A stretch of DNA of 64,000 nt. Source: Burkholderiaceae bacterium (GTDB taxonomy: Bacteria; Pseudomonadota; Gammaproteobacteria; Burkholderiales; Burkholderiaceae_C). The stretch is taken from the NCBI GenBank assembly GCA_024235855.1, contig JACKLN010000005.1, positions 124,001-188,000 on the forward strand, given 5' to 3'. Positions 8,350 through 16,589 of the stretch are shown here, piece after piece. The notes beneath the pieces are model-generated. The model saw nothing but the letters and a program-made list of their open reading frames with translations, was not told where the DNA came from and did no database searches. The first letter of the stretch is position 1. Each line of letters starts with the position of its first letter. Made by a program: the position numbers and the translations under genes.

Positions 8350-11300
8350 TCAGCCCACCTTCTCGATGTTGACGAGGAACGCCTTGAACTCCGGCGTCTG
8401 CGAGTTGGCATCGCCGACGAACGGGGTCAATGCATTGGCCAGGTAGCCGTTCTGCGTCACCCCCTTGAAGCCCCAGTGGATGGGGATGCCCACGTGGTGC
8501 ACCTTCTGCCCGGCGACGTTCAGCGCCTTCATGCGCTTGGTCACCACGCAGGCGGCCACCACCTCGCCCCGGTTGGAGCGCACCTTGACCTTGTCCCCGT
8601 GCTTGATGCCCTTCTCGGCCGCCAGCTCCTCGCCGATCTCGACGAAGGCTGCCGGCTGCACGATGGCATTGCTGCGCGAGTGCTTGGTCCAGTAGTGGTG
8701 GTGCTCAGTCAGGCGGTAGGTGGTCGCGGCATACGGGAACTCGTCCTTCTTGCCGAAGGCCTCCAGATCGCCCTTGTAGACCCGCGCGGCCGGATTGCTC
8801 GTGGCCTTCGGGTTGTCGGGGCACATCAGGTTCCTGCCCACCGGCGTCTCGAACGGCTCGTAGTGCTCCGGGAACGGCCCTTCGGCCATGCCCATCGCGT
8901 GCAGCCGCGCGACACCCTCGGGCGTCATGATGAACGCACCGACGCCTTGTTCCGGCGCCGCAGTGGGCGCCATGTCTGGCACGTCGGCGCCGCCCCAACG
9001 GCTGCCGTTCCAGGTGACGTAGGCCCGTGACGGGTGCCAGGGCTTGCCGTCCTTGTCGGCCGAGGCGCGGTTGTAGAGGATGCGCCGGTTGGCCGGCCAC
9101 GAGTAACCCCACTGCGGGTAGACGCCCAGGCCGGTCGGGTCGCTGAGGTCGCGGCGCGCCGTCAGGTTGCCGGCCTCGCTCCAGGCGCCCGAATAAAGCC
9201 AATTGCCGCAGGCCGTGCTGCCGTCGTCGCGCAGCAGGCCGAAGCCGGCCACCTGCTGCCCCGCCTTGACCAGGACCTTGCTCGGGTCCTTGGGGTCGGT
9301 GAGATCAGTCAGCGCACTGCCCGAGATCTCGCGCAGCACCTCCTGCGGGCTGGGCACCTCCGGGTTCACGTAGGGCCAGTTCAGCGCCGCCACCGGCTCG
9401 GGCAGCGTGCCACCCTCCTTGGCGTAGAGCGCACGCAGCTTCACGAACAGCCGCGCGATGATCTCGCTGTCGACCTTGGCTTCACCGGGCGGGGGCACCG
9501 CCGCGTCCTTCCACGTGAGCACGCGGCTGGAGTTGGTGAAGCTGCCGGCCTCCTCGGCGAAGCAGCTCGACGGCAGGCGGAAGACCTCGGTCTGGATCTT
9601 GGCCGGGTCGACGTCGTTGAGCGGGCCGAAGTTCTTCCAGAACTCGCTCGTCTCCGTCTCCAGCGGATCGATGACCACCAGGTACTTCAGCTTGGACAGC
9701 GCCGCCGACAGCTTCTTCTGGTTGGGCACCGCAGCCAGCGGGTTGAAGCCCTGGCTGATGAAGCCGGTCATCTTGCCCTGGTGCATGCGCTCGAAGATCG
9801 CCAGCACGTCGTATGCAGCGTCCTTCTTGGGCAGCCAGTCGTAGCCGTAGTCGTTCTCCGCGGTCGCCGCCTTGCCGTAGTAGGCCTTCATGAGGCTGGT
9901 GTGGAACTTCGGGAAGTTCTGCCAGTAGCTCATCTGGTTCGGCCGCAGCGGCTTGAGCGCCCGCTTCTCCAGGTAGATGGCCCGTGTCGGGTCGGCGTCC
10001 GTGGGCGCGCCCATGTAGCCCGAGAGCGTCTCGGAGTACGCGCACATGTCGGTGATGCCCTGCACGTTGGCGTGGCCGCGCAAGGCGTTCACGCCGCCAC
10101 CCGGACGCCCCATGTTGCCCAGCAGCAGCTGGATCATGGCCATCGTGCGGATGTTCTGCGAGCCCACCGTGTGCTGCGTCCAGCCCAGCGCGTACATGAT
10201 GGTCATCGTCTTCTCGGGCGACGACATCGTGGCGATCTGCTCGGCGATCTTCAGGAACTGGTCCTTCGGCGTGCCGGTGATCTCGCTGACCATCTCGGGC
10301 GTGTAGCGGCTGTAGTGCTTCTTCAGCTGCTGGAACACGCACAGCGGATCCTGCATGCTGTCGTCGACCTTGACGTAGCCGTCCTCGCCGCGCTGGTAGC
10401 CCCAGCTCGCCTTGTCATAGCTGCGCTTGGCCTCGTTGTAGCCGCTGAACAGGCCGTTCTCGAGCTTGAAGTCGGGCTTGGTCAGGAACGTGGCATCGGT
10501 GTGGATGCGCACGTAGTCGTGGTGGATCTTGTCGTTGCTCAGCAGGTAGTTGATGACGCCGCCCAGGAAGGCGATGTCGGTGCCCACGCGGATCGGTGCG
10601 TAGATGTCCGACACGGCGGCCGAGCGCGTGTACCGGGGGTCCACGACGATCAGCTTGGCCTTGCGCTTCTGCATGGCCTCCACCGCCCACTTGAATCCGC
10701 AGGGGTGGGCTTCGGCGGCATTGCCGCCCATGATGAGGACGAGGTCCGTGTTACGGATGTCCGTCCACGAGTTGGTCATCGCTCCGCGACCGAAAGTCTG
10801 GCCCAGACTGGACACAGTCGGCGCGTGTCAGATGCGTGCTTGCGTATCGAGTGCGACGATCCCCAGGCCACGTGCGAGCTTCACGCTCAGGTAGCCGGAT
10901 TCGTTGGAAGCCGCGCTGGAGATCAGGAAGCCGATCGAGTTCCAGCGGTTGACGGTGACGCCCTGATCGTTGGTCTTGATCAGGTTGGCGTCACGGTCGG
11001 CCTTCATGTGCCTGGCCACGCGGTCCAACGCCTCGTCCCAGGAGATGGTCTTCCACTCCTTGGCGCCGGCCTCGCGCACCTGCGGGTGCTTCACGCGGTT
11101 GGGCGACTGGATCATGTCCATCACGCCAGCCCCCTTGGGGCACAGCGTGCCGCGGTTCACCGGGTTGTCCGGGTCACCTTCCACGTGGACGATGGTCGAC
11201 TTGACGTTCTTCGCCTTGTCGCCCAGCGTGTACATGATCAGCCCGCAGCTGACGGAACAGTACGGGCAGGTGCTTCGGGTTTCGGTGGTGCGGGCCAGCT

Positions 11301-11415
11301 TGAAGTTGCGCGTTTCGGCCAGGGCGGCCGTGGGCGAGAAGCCCAGCGCCACGAGACTGGATCCCACCAGCCCCGCGCTGCTGACCCGGAGGAAATGCCT
11401 CCGGTTCATGTCCAT
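8350..11415 (-). CDS. fdoG: Respiratory formate dehydrogenase catalytic subunit, selenocysteine-containing
   Basis: This is the Mo/W-bis-MGD catalytic subunit that oxidises formate to CO2 in the periplasm, 1021 residues when UGA is read as Sec. It begins with a Tat signal (NRRHFLRVSS). The [4Fe-4S] ligands are Cys50, Cys53, Cys57 and Cys92. An in-frame TGA at 10830-10828 encodes residue 196 in the context QARI-U-HAPTVSSLG, the same place as Sec in E. coli FdnG. The frame stays open on both sides and the homology continues (TFGRGAMTNSWTDIRNTD). A SECIS-like hairpin follows the UGA. The ATG at 11415 is preceded by AGGAG. A simple six-frame reading splits the gene in two at the UGA. Confidence 0.97.
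10798..10830 (-). promoter_or_regulatory. UGA selenocysteine codon and bacterial SECIS hairpin in fdoG
   Basis: The UGA is at 10830-10828. After ten bases an apical hairpin forms: CUG (10817-10815), a single bulged U (10814), GUCC (10813-10810), loop AGUCU (10809-10805), GGGC (10804-10801) and CAG (10800-10798). The bulged U and the GU in the loop are the elements SelB recognises in E. coli fdhF and fdnG, at similar distance from the UGA. Folding was done by hand. Confidence 0.88.
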
Positions 11416-11526
11416 GGTGTCGAACACTCCTGGGGCGTTGCGCGCCCACATGAATACGCCTGCTTCACGGCAGAGCTGACACGATTGGAGCGAAGCCGCC
11501 ACCCGCTGCGCATGCGCTGCTTCCCC

Positions 11527-11544
11527 TATGAAGCGGCTTGCAAG
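11527..11544 (-). promoter_or_regulatory. Candidate Mo/W-responsive operator upstream of fdoG (weakest copy)
   Basis: On the plus strand this reads TATGAA-N6-TGCAAG, about 112 bases before the fdoG ATG. It shares the flank TTCCCCTATGAA with the reverse complement of the coxS copy, and both lie in the same orientation relative to their genes. One half-site is degenerate. The protein that would bind it is not known. Confidence 0.45.
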
Positions 11545-11585
11545 GGTGCCGCGTCAGCTTGTCGCCCTGGGCAGATGAGGGCTTT

Positions 11586-11602
11586 CGCGACAAGTTGTCG
11601 CG
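11586..11602. promoter_or_regulatory. Perfect 17-bp palindrome between modC and fdoG
   Basis: CGCGACAA-G-TTGTCGCG is an exact hyphenated palindrome, 171 bases before the fdoG start and 29 bases after the modC stop. It could be an operator for the fdo promoter or a short mRNA hairpin. There is no T-run, so it does not look like an intrinsic terminator. Confidence 0.45.
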
Positions 11603-11630
11603 GCAGATCCGGGTCGATCCCGAGGTCAGC

Positions 11631-12713
11631 CTACATCAGCGAGACGCTCTTGACCTGGGCGAACAGCCGTTGCCCGGGGCGCAGCCGCAGCGCGTCGGCG
11701 CTGCGGCGGGTCACGCGGGCCAGCAGCGGCACGCCATGGGGCGCTTCGCCGGCGCCTGCGCAACGCAGTTGCACGGTGGCCGTCTGGCCGGCGGCATGGA
11801 CCGCGGTCACCACCGCGGGCAGCACGTTGAGGATGCTGGTCAGCGCCGGGCGGTCGGGCACCAGGCTGACGTCGCGCGCCGGCACGCGCACGCGCACCGG
11901 CGCGCCGATCTCGCGTGCCACGCGGCCCAGCCACAGCGTGCCCCCGGCGAACCGCACCTGGCTCAGGCCGTAGGCCTCGTCGTGCGCGGCCACGGTGGCG
12001 TCGATGACGACGCCGGCTTCGTCCGGCCCGGCCCAGGCCAGGTCGGGCCGGGCCAGCAGGTCGTGCAGCGGCCCGGCGGCGCGCACGTGGCCAGCGTCCA
12101 GCAGCACCAGGTGGTCGGCCAGGCGAGCGACCTCGTCGATGGCGTGGGTGACGTACACCACCGGCAGCGCCAGCGTGCGTGACAGCCGCTCCAGGTAGGG
12201 CAGGATCTCGGCCTTGCGCGGAGCGTCCAGAGCCGCGAGCGGTTCATCCATCAGCAGCAGGCGCGGGCCGGTGGCCAGCGCGCGCGCGATGGCCACGCGC
12301 TGGCGTTCGCCGCCGGACAGCGTGGCCGGGCGGCGGGCCATCAGCGCGCCGATGCCCAGCAGGTCCACCAGCGCCGGCAGGTCCACGCGCGCACCGTCGT
12401 CGCCGGCGCGGCGGCGGCCATAGGCCAGGTTGGCGGCCACGTCCAGGTGCGGGAACAGCGCCGATTCCTGGATCACGTAGCCCAGCGCGCGCTGGTGCGG
12501 CGGCACGAAGCGGCCGGCGGCATCGTCCTGCCAGACCTCGTTGCCCAGCGCGACCCGCCCCGCGGCCCGCTCCAGCCCCGCCAGTGCCCGCAGCAGCGTG
12601 GTCTTGCCGCAGCCACTGGGGCCGAACAGCGCGGTCACGCCCTGCATCGGCAGTCGCAGCGCGACATCGAGTGTGAAGTCGCGGCGCGCGAGGCGCAGGC
12701 TGACGTCGATCAT
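11631..12713 (-). CDS. modC: Molybdate ABC transporter ATP-binding protein ModC
   Basis: This 360-residue ATPase drives molybdate uptake. The Walker A motif GPSGCGKTT is at 31-39, the signature LSGGERQR at 132-139 and Walker B LLLMDEP at 152-158. The C-terminal third (about 290-355) resembles the Mop/TOBE molybdate-binding regulatory domain that is characteristic of ModC. Its ATG overlaps the modB stop (12710-12713). It is the last gene of modABC and is followed by the fdoG promoter region. Confidence 0.95.
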   Translation of the reverse strand: MIDVSLRLARRDFTLDVALRLPMQGVTALFGPSGCGKTTLLRALAGLERAAGRVALGNEVWQDDAAGRFVPPHQRALGYVIQESALFPHLDVAANLAYGRRRAGDDGARVDLPALVDLLGIGALMARRPATLSGGERQRVAIARALATGPRLLLMDEPLAALDAPRKAEILPYLERLSRTLALPVVYVTHAIDEVARLADHLVLLDAGHVRAAGPLHDLLARPDLAWAGPDEAGVVIDATVAAHDEAYGLSQVRFAGGTLWLGRVAREIGAPVRVRVPARDVSLVPDRPALTSILNVLPAVVTAVHAAGQTATVQLRCAGAGEAPHGVPLLARVTRRSADALRLRPGQRLFAQVKSVSLM

Positions 12714-13372
12714 GTGCCGGCCAGCACGCGCGCGGCGCGCCGGTTGCCCAGGTACAGCGCCATCAGCACCACCAGCGCGAAGGCCACCATGCCGCCGGCC
12801 AGGCGGTGGGCGTCGGCGAACTCCAGTGCCTCCACGTGCTCGAACACCGCCACCGACAGCACGCGCGTCTCCCCCGGGATGTTGCCGCCGATCATCAGCA
12901 CCACGCCGAACTCGCCCACCGTGTGCGCGAAGCCCAGCACGCTGGCCGTCAGCAGCCCGGGGCGGGCCAGCGGCAGCACGACGCTGAAGAAGCGGTCCAG
13001 CGGCCCGGCACGCAGCGTGGCCGCGGCCTCCATCAACCGCGCCGGGATGGCCTCGAAGGCCTGCTGCAGCGGCTGCACGACGAACGGCAACGAATACAGC
13101 ACCGACGCCACGACCAGCCCACCGAAGGTGAACGGCAGCCGCGCGAAGCCCAGGGGCCCCTGCGGCCCCATCAGCAGCAGCAGGTAGAAGCCCAGCACCG
13201 AGGGCGGCAGCACCAGCGGCAGCGCCACCAGCGACGCCACCAACGGCTTGAGCCGTGAACGCGTGCGCGCCAGCCACCAGGCCAGCGGGGTGCCGACGAT
13301 CAGCAGCAGCAGCGTGCTCAGCCCCGCCAGCATCGCGGTCAGGCGGACGGCGCTCCAGTCGGCCGGGGTCAT
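12710..13372 (-). CDS. modB: Molybdate ABC transporter permease ModB
   Basis: This 220-residue inner-membrane permease belongs to the ModB/CysT family and has five or six hydrophobic helices. The EAA-type loop that contacts the ATPase lies in EAAATLRAGPLDRFFSVVLPLA, shown here in part as EAAATLRAGPLDRFF. The phrase GEFGVVLMIGGNIPGETR is typical of molybdate and tungstate permeases. It lies between modA (25 bases upstream) and modC (4-base overlap), so stoichiometric expression with modC is expected. Confidence 0.95.
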   Translation of the reverse strand: MTPADWSAVRLTAMLAGLSTLLLLIVGTPLAWWLARTRSRLKPLVASLVALPLVLPPSVLGFYLLLLMGPQGPLGFARLPFTFGGLVVASVLYSLPFVVQPLQQAFEAIPARLMEAAATLRAGPLDRFFSVVLPLARPGLLTASVLGFAHTVGEFGVVLMIGGNIPGETRVLSVAVFEHVEALEFADAHRLAGGMVAFALVVLMALYLGNRRAARVLAGT

Positions 13373-13397
13373 GCGGTGCGGTGTCGCAAGGGGTGGC

Positions 13398-14159
13398 TCA
13401 GTCCGCCACCGCGTAGCCGTAGCCGGCGATCAGCGCGCGCGCGTCGGCCTCGCGCAGGTACTGCAGCAGCGCCACCGCGGCCGGGTTGGCCTCGCCGCGA
13501 CGCAGCAGAACCACGTCCTGGCGGATCTCGGGGTAGTAGGCCTGCGGCACGCGCCACAGCGAGCCCGTTGCCGGCTGCCCCGGCGCCTGGACCTGGGACA
13601 ACGCCACGAAGCCGAGTTCCGCATTGCCAGTGGCCACGAACTGGAACGTCTGGCCGATGCTGTCGCCGGTGACGAGTTTCGGCGCCACCTGGCCCATCAG
13701 GCCGCGCTTGTGCAGCACCGCCATCGCCGCCGCGCCATAGGGCGCCAGCTTGGGGTTGGCGATGGCCAGGCGCTGCCAGCCGGTGGCCGACAGCACGCGG
13801 CCGTCGGCGTCCACGCGCCCGGGCACCGGGCTCCACAGCACCAGCTGGCCGATGGCGTAGGTGTACCGGTTCACGGCCTGGGCATGGCCTTCTTCCACCA
13901 GACGCTCCGGCGTCTTTGCGTCGGCGGCCAGCAGCAGTTCGAACGGTGCCCCGGCGACGATCTGGCTGTAGAGCCGGCCGGTGGAACCCACCGACAGCGC
14001 CACCGTGTGCCCAGTGGCGGCGGTGAAGCGCTCGGCGATCTGCGCCATCGGCCGCGCGAAGTTCGCGGCCACGGCCACGCGCACGTCGGCTGCCCGTGCC
14101 GAAACAGCCACCACCGGCAGCAGGCAGGACATGGCGAGCAGGACACGGCGCGACGGCAT
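13398..14159 (-). CDS. modA: Molybdate-binding periplasmic protein ModA
   Basis: This 253-residue solute-binding protein has a Sec signal (SRRVLLAMSCLLPVVAVSARA). The mature protein opens DVRVAVAANFARPM and continues with GHTVALSVGSTGRLYSQI and GAPFELLLAADA, the oxyanion-binding motifs of the ModA family. It is the first gene of modABC. It starts 18 bases after a small membrane-protein gene in the same direction, so it may be co-transcribed with that group. A second, divergent ModA-type protein is encoded near 23.3-24.1 kb. Confidence 0.94.
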   Translation of the reverse strand: MPSRRVLLAMSCLLPVVAVSARAADVRVAVAANFARPMAQIAERFTAATGHTVALSVGSTGRLYSQIVAGAPFELLLAADAKTPERLVEEGHAQAVNRYTYAIGQLVLWSPVPGRVDADGRVLSATGWQRLAIANPKLAPYGAAAMAVLHKRGLMGQVAPKLVTGDSIGQTFQFVATGNAELGFVALSQVQAPGQPATGSLWRVPQAYYPEIRQDVVLLRRGEANPAAVALLQYLREADARALIAGYGYAVAD

Positions 14160-14177
14160 GGCCGGGATGCTAATGGT

Positions 14178-14537
14178 CTAGCGTCGACCCGGACGCCAGT
14201 GCCGCAAAGGCTTTGGCGCATGGGCACTGATGGCGGAGACCACCAGCAGCGTCCAGAACAGCCCCGGCGCCGTCGTCGGCCAGGCCAGCATCGTCGCCAC
14301 CGCCACCAGCTTGGCGAGCACCACCGCGCCGGCCAGTTCGGTGGGCGAGATGCGACGGTCCACCAGTTCGCTGGCGAACAGGCCCAGCCCGCTGAGCAGG
14401 GTCAGCCAGCCGCCACCGGGGCCCACCGGCGCGCCGAGCAGCGCGGCGCCCAGCCACACCACACCGGCCAGGTGCAGCGTGCGCAGCACGATGCCGACCC
14501 AGCGGCGCCACTCGGCGGGCTTCGGGGGCCTGGACAT
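14178..14537 (-). CDS. Small four-helix membrane protein of unknown function
   Basis: This 119-residue protein has three or four hydrophobic segments: IVLRTLHLAGVVWLGAALLG, LLSGLGLFASELV, LAGAVVLAKLVAVATMLAW and FWTLLVVSAISA. The C-terminus is basic. I chose ATG 14537, which follows the DUF2145-like gene by 11 bases; longer in-frame starts would overlap that gene. I do not recognise the family. Neighbours are the DUF2145-like gene before it and modA after it, all co-directional, so a role in periplasmic metal or oxyanion handling is possible but unproven. Confidence 0.72.
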   Translation of the reverse strand: MSRPPKPAEWRRWVGIVLRTLHLAGVVWLGAALLGAPVGPGGGWLTLLSGLGLFASELVDRRISPTELAGAVVLAKLVAVATMLAWPTTAPGLFWTLLVVSAISAHAPKPLRHWRPGRR

Positions 14538-14548
14538 GGGGACCGGCG

Positions 14549-15469
14549 TCACAGCGGCCGCACCTCGTCGCCCGGCTGCGGCGCACAATCCTCGGACAGC
14601 GGCGTGCCGTCGCGCCGCAGCACCACGCGATCCCCGGCAAAACACAACGTCACGCGCCGGGCTCCCGGCCAGCGCACCAGCCCGAAGGCCTCCAGCGAGC
14701 GCGGCAGGCTCAGCTGGAACACCAGCGAGTAGCGCTCATCCTCCGGCCGGTCGTCCAGCCGCACCCAGGGCACGAAGCCGGCGGCGAACATCACCGCGTG
14801 CGAACCGGCGTCCACGGACGCGGGCACGTAGCCGGCGTCACGCAGCCAGTCCTGGGCGCGGGCGCGCAGGTCGTCGCCATCCGGCAGCGCGCCTTCGGCG
14901 GTGGCCATCAGTTCGGCCACCCACTGGTTGCAGTTCTGATACTGCAGGCTCCAGGCGTGGGCGTTGGCGCTGTAACGCGCGGCCAGCAGGCGCAGGGCGC
15001 GCGGGCGGTCCAGCGCGGTCCCCACCAGACGGCGGGCAGCGTCGGGCGGCGGCAGCAGCAGCGAGACGAAGCCGCGGTCGGGCGCATGCAGGCCGGCCAC
15101 GAACCCGGCCAGGCCCTGGTCGTAGAGCCGGGGCTGGGCGGCGTCGCAGTCGTAGTAGAGCTGGCGCACGGCCCAGCGCGAGCCGGCGCCATCGGCCAGC
15201 GCCAGCCCGGCATGCGAATGGCGCACGCCGAAGCGCGACAGGTCCAGCCCGGAACGCGCCACCAGCGCCGCGCCATGGGCCTCGGTGTCCAGCACCTCGC
15301 GCACGACGGCGGCGAAGCGCAGCAGCCGGTCGTGCTGGGCTGCGCTCAGCGGTGGGGTCTGACCACAGACCCCTGCGATCAGCGAACCCGCGGTCGCCGG
15401 TCCGGCCGACAGCACCATGGCCAGCGCCAGGGCGAACGACAGCCCGACGACGACGCGCCGGCGGGCCAT
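14549..15469 (-). CDS. Exported DUF2145-like protein
   Basis: The protein is 306 residues with a clear signal peptide (ARRRVVVGLSFALALAMVL, ending near GPATAG). Visible conserved-looking patches are FGVRHSHAGLAL, LYYDCDAAQPRLYDQG and QYQNCNQWVAELM. These resemble the DUF2145 family of betaproteobacteria, which may share an NlpC/P60-like cysteine arrangement; that comparison is from memory. It starts four bases after a small exported-protein gene and is followed by a membrane protein and modABC. The function is unknown. The Cys and His patches would fit an amidase or thiol hydrolase in the periplasm. Confidence 0.75.
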   Translation of the reverse strand: MARRRVVVGLSFALALAMVLSAGPATAGSLIAGVCGQTPPLSAAQHDRLLRFAAVVREVLDTEAHGAALVARSGLDLSRFGVRHSHAGLALADGAGSRWAVRQLYYDCDAAQPRLYDQGLAGFVAGLHAPDRGFVSLLLPPPDAARRLVGTALDRPRALRLLAARYSANAHAWSLQYQNCNQWVAELMATAEGALPDGDDLRARAQDWLRDAGYVPASVDAGSHAVMFAAGFVPWVRLDDRPEDERYSLVFQLSLPRSLEAFGLVRWPGARRVTLCFAGDRVVLRRDGTPLSEDCAPQPGDEVRPL

Positions 15470-15473
15470 CGGG

Positions 15474-15926
15474 TCAGAGCGTGACGCGGCGCAGGTCGAG
15501 GTCGTGCCGCCAGTCGTCGGCCAGCGCGACGAAGAACGGCTCGGCCACGTTGGCGACGTCCGTCACGCGGGCGAACGCCAGGCCATAGGGCCGGTCCTGC
15601 ACCGCCACGTGCTCGCCCGGCGCCAGCGTGACGGCGGCCAGCGGCAACGTCAGCGTGAAGCGGCGGTCGGCATCGGCCACCGCCTGCAGCTGCACGGCCT
15701 GCCGCCCATCGGCCAGCGGCGCCACGGCCAGCACACGGTACTCGCCGGCGGCGGCCGTCTGCTTGCCGGAACTGGCGTCGCTGGAGCCGCCGATCGAATC
15801 CGACAGGCTGCCCACTGACGCCGACCCGGCGCTGGACGCGGACGACGCGAAGCTCTCGGCCGCAGCCGGCAGCGCCACACCGGCCACGACGAGCGCGGCC
15901 ACGACGAGGGGAAGACGGGTGTTCAT
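15474..15926 (-). CDS. Small exported protein, serine-rich N-terminus
   Basis: This 150-residue protein is not recognised. A signal peptide (NTRLPLVVAALVVAGVALPAA) is followed by a low-complexity segment of about 40 residues rich in Ser, Ala and Gly. A folded part follows, with alternating hydrophobic strands (YRVLAVAPLADGRQAVQLQA, RFTLTLPLAAVTLAPGEHVA). The C-terminus DDWRHDLDLRRVTL is probably soluble. It pairs tightly with the DUF2145-like gene (4-base gap), suggesting the two work together in the periplasm. The chosen ATG at 15926 starts the signal peptide; nine more upstream codons are open but look non-coding. Confidence 0.7.
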   Translation of the reverse strand: MNTRLPLVVAALVVAGVALPAAAESFASSASSAGSASVGSLSDSIGGSSDASSGKQTAAAGEYRVLAVAPLADGRQAVQLQAVADADRRFTLTLPLAAVTLAPGEHVAVQDRPYGLAFARVTDVANVAEPFFVALADDWRHDLDLRRVTL

Positions 15927-15939
15927 GGTGTGCAGGATA

Positions 15940-16239
15940 TCAGCCGCCGCCACGCTGGATGGTGAGGTCGAAACGTTTCATGAAGACCTGCCGGTCGGCA
16001 TCGGCGAGGCCTTCGAAACGGTAGTGCACCGCCAGGCGCGGGAGGCGGATGAGTGCGATCTGCCGCGGCGGCATCACGCGCCACGCCAGGACCAGGCGGC
16101 CGCTGTCGATGGCGATCTCGGCCTGGCCCTCTGCCATCTTCAACGCATGGTCCTGCGCCGCGCGCGGCAGCAGTTGCAGCCAGTCGGCCTCGGTGATGCC
16201 CTGCTCGCGGTGGAACTCGGGAGCGTAGTGTGCTTGCAT
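15940..16239 (-). CDS. Small conserved-looking protein downstream of the AOR genes
   Basis: This 99-residue soluble protein starts MQAHYAPEFHREQGITEADW and contains LLPRAAQDHALKMAEG and LAVHYRFEGLADADRQVFMK. It has no signal peptide or helix long enough to span the membrane. I do not recognise it. It follows the MoaD-like gene across a strong hairpin (16272-16314) and lies in the same direction, so it may be a lower-expressed member of the AOR operon. It contains several His and Asp residues but no Cys. Confidence 0.65.
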   Translation of the reverse strand: MQAHYAPEFHREQGITEADWLQLLPRAAQDHALKMAEGQAEIAIDSGRLVLAWRVMPPRQIALIRLPRLAVHYRFEGLADADRQVFMKRFDLTIQRGGG

Positions 16240-16271
16240 GTTTCCACGGCCTCGCAGAGCTTGGCCGGTTC

Positions 16272-16314
16272 GTCAGGCGATGAACAGTCCGCAGGGACTG
16301 TTCATCGTCCTGAC
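16272..16314 (-). terminator. Strong hairpin directly after the MoaD-like gene
   Basis: A 13-bp perfect stem (16278-16290 with 16295-16307, loop GCAG) is extended by six more pairs (16272-16277 with 16309-16314) around one bulged base. It begins immediately after the stop codon at 16315. There is no T-run, so it may be an mRNA-stabilising 3' hairpin or a rho-dependent end rather than a classic terminator. Confidence 0.55.
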
Positions 16315-16569
16315 TCACCCACCCGCGATCGGCGGCCAGATGGCGAGCACGTCGCCATCGGCGAGCGTGCGCGTGGCGCGCTCCTCAGGCGGCACGTAGA
16401 CACCATTGACCAGCACCAGGTGCACCAGCTTCATCGGCAGGTTGAAGGGTTCGATGATCTGCGCGATGGACGCCCCCGGCGCCACCTCCAGCGCCATCTG
16501 GTTGCCCTGCCGGCGGTCGGCCGGCAGGTGCTCGCCCAGGCTGGCGTAGAGCTTGAACGTGATCTGCAT
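16315..16569 (-). CDS. MoaD/ThiS-family small sulfur carrier (AOR-associated)
   Basis: This 84-residue ubiquitin-like protein starts MQITFKLYASLGEHLP and ends IWPPIAGG. The C-terminal GG is the site adenylated and thiocarboxylated in MoaD for sulfur transfer to molybdopterin. It sits 20 bases after aorC. MoaD-like proteins are commonly linked to tungsten AOR genes, where a dedicated carrier may serve tungstopterin synthesis. Without moaE nearby it probably works with MoaE encoded elsewhere. Confidence 0.88.
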   Translation of the reverse strand: MQITFKLYASLGEHLPADRRQGNQMALEVAPGASIAQIIEPFNLPMKLVHLVLVNGVYVPPEERATRTLADGDVLAIWPPIAGG

Positions 16570-16589
16570 GGGCGCGAGTGTGGCCGCGC

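Noticed and set aside
10815..10830. Possible nonsense mutation or pseudogene in fdoG
   Set aside because: The TGA matches the known Sec site, a SECIS-like hairpin follows, and selA, selB and fdhE lie in the same run of genes.
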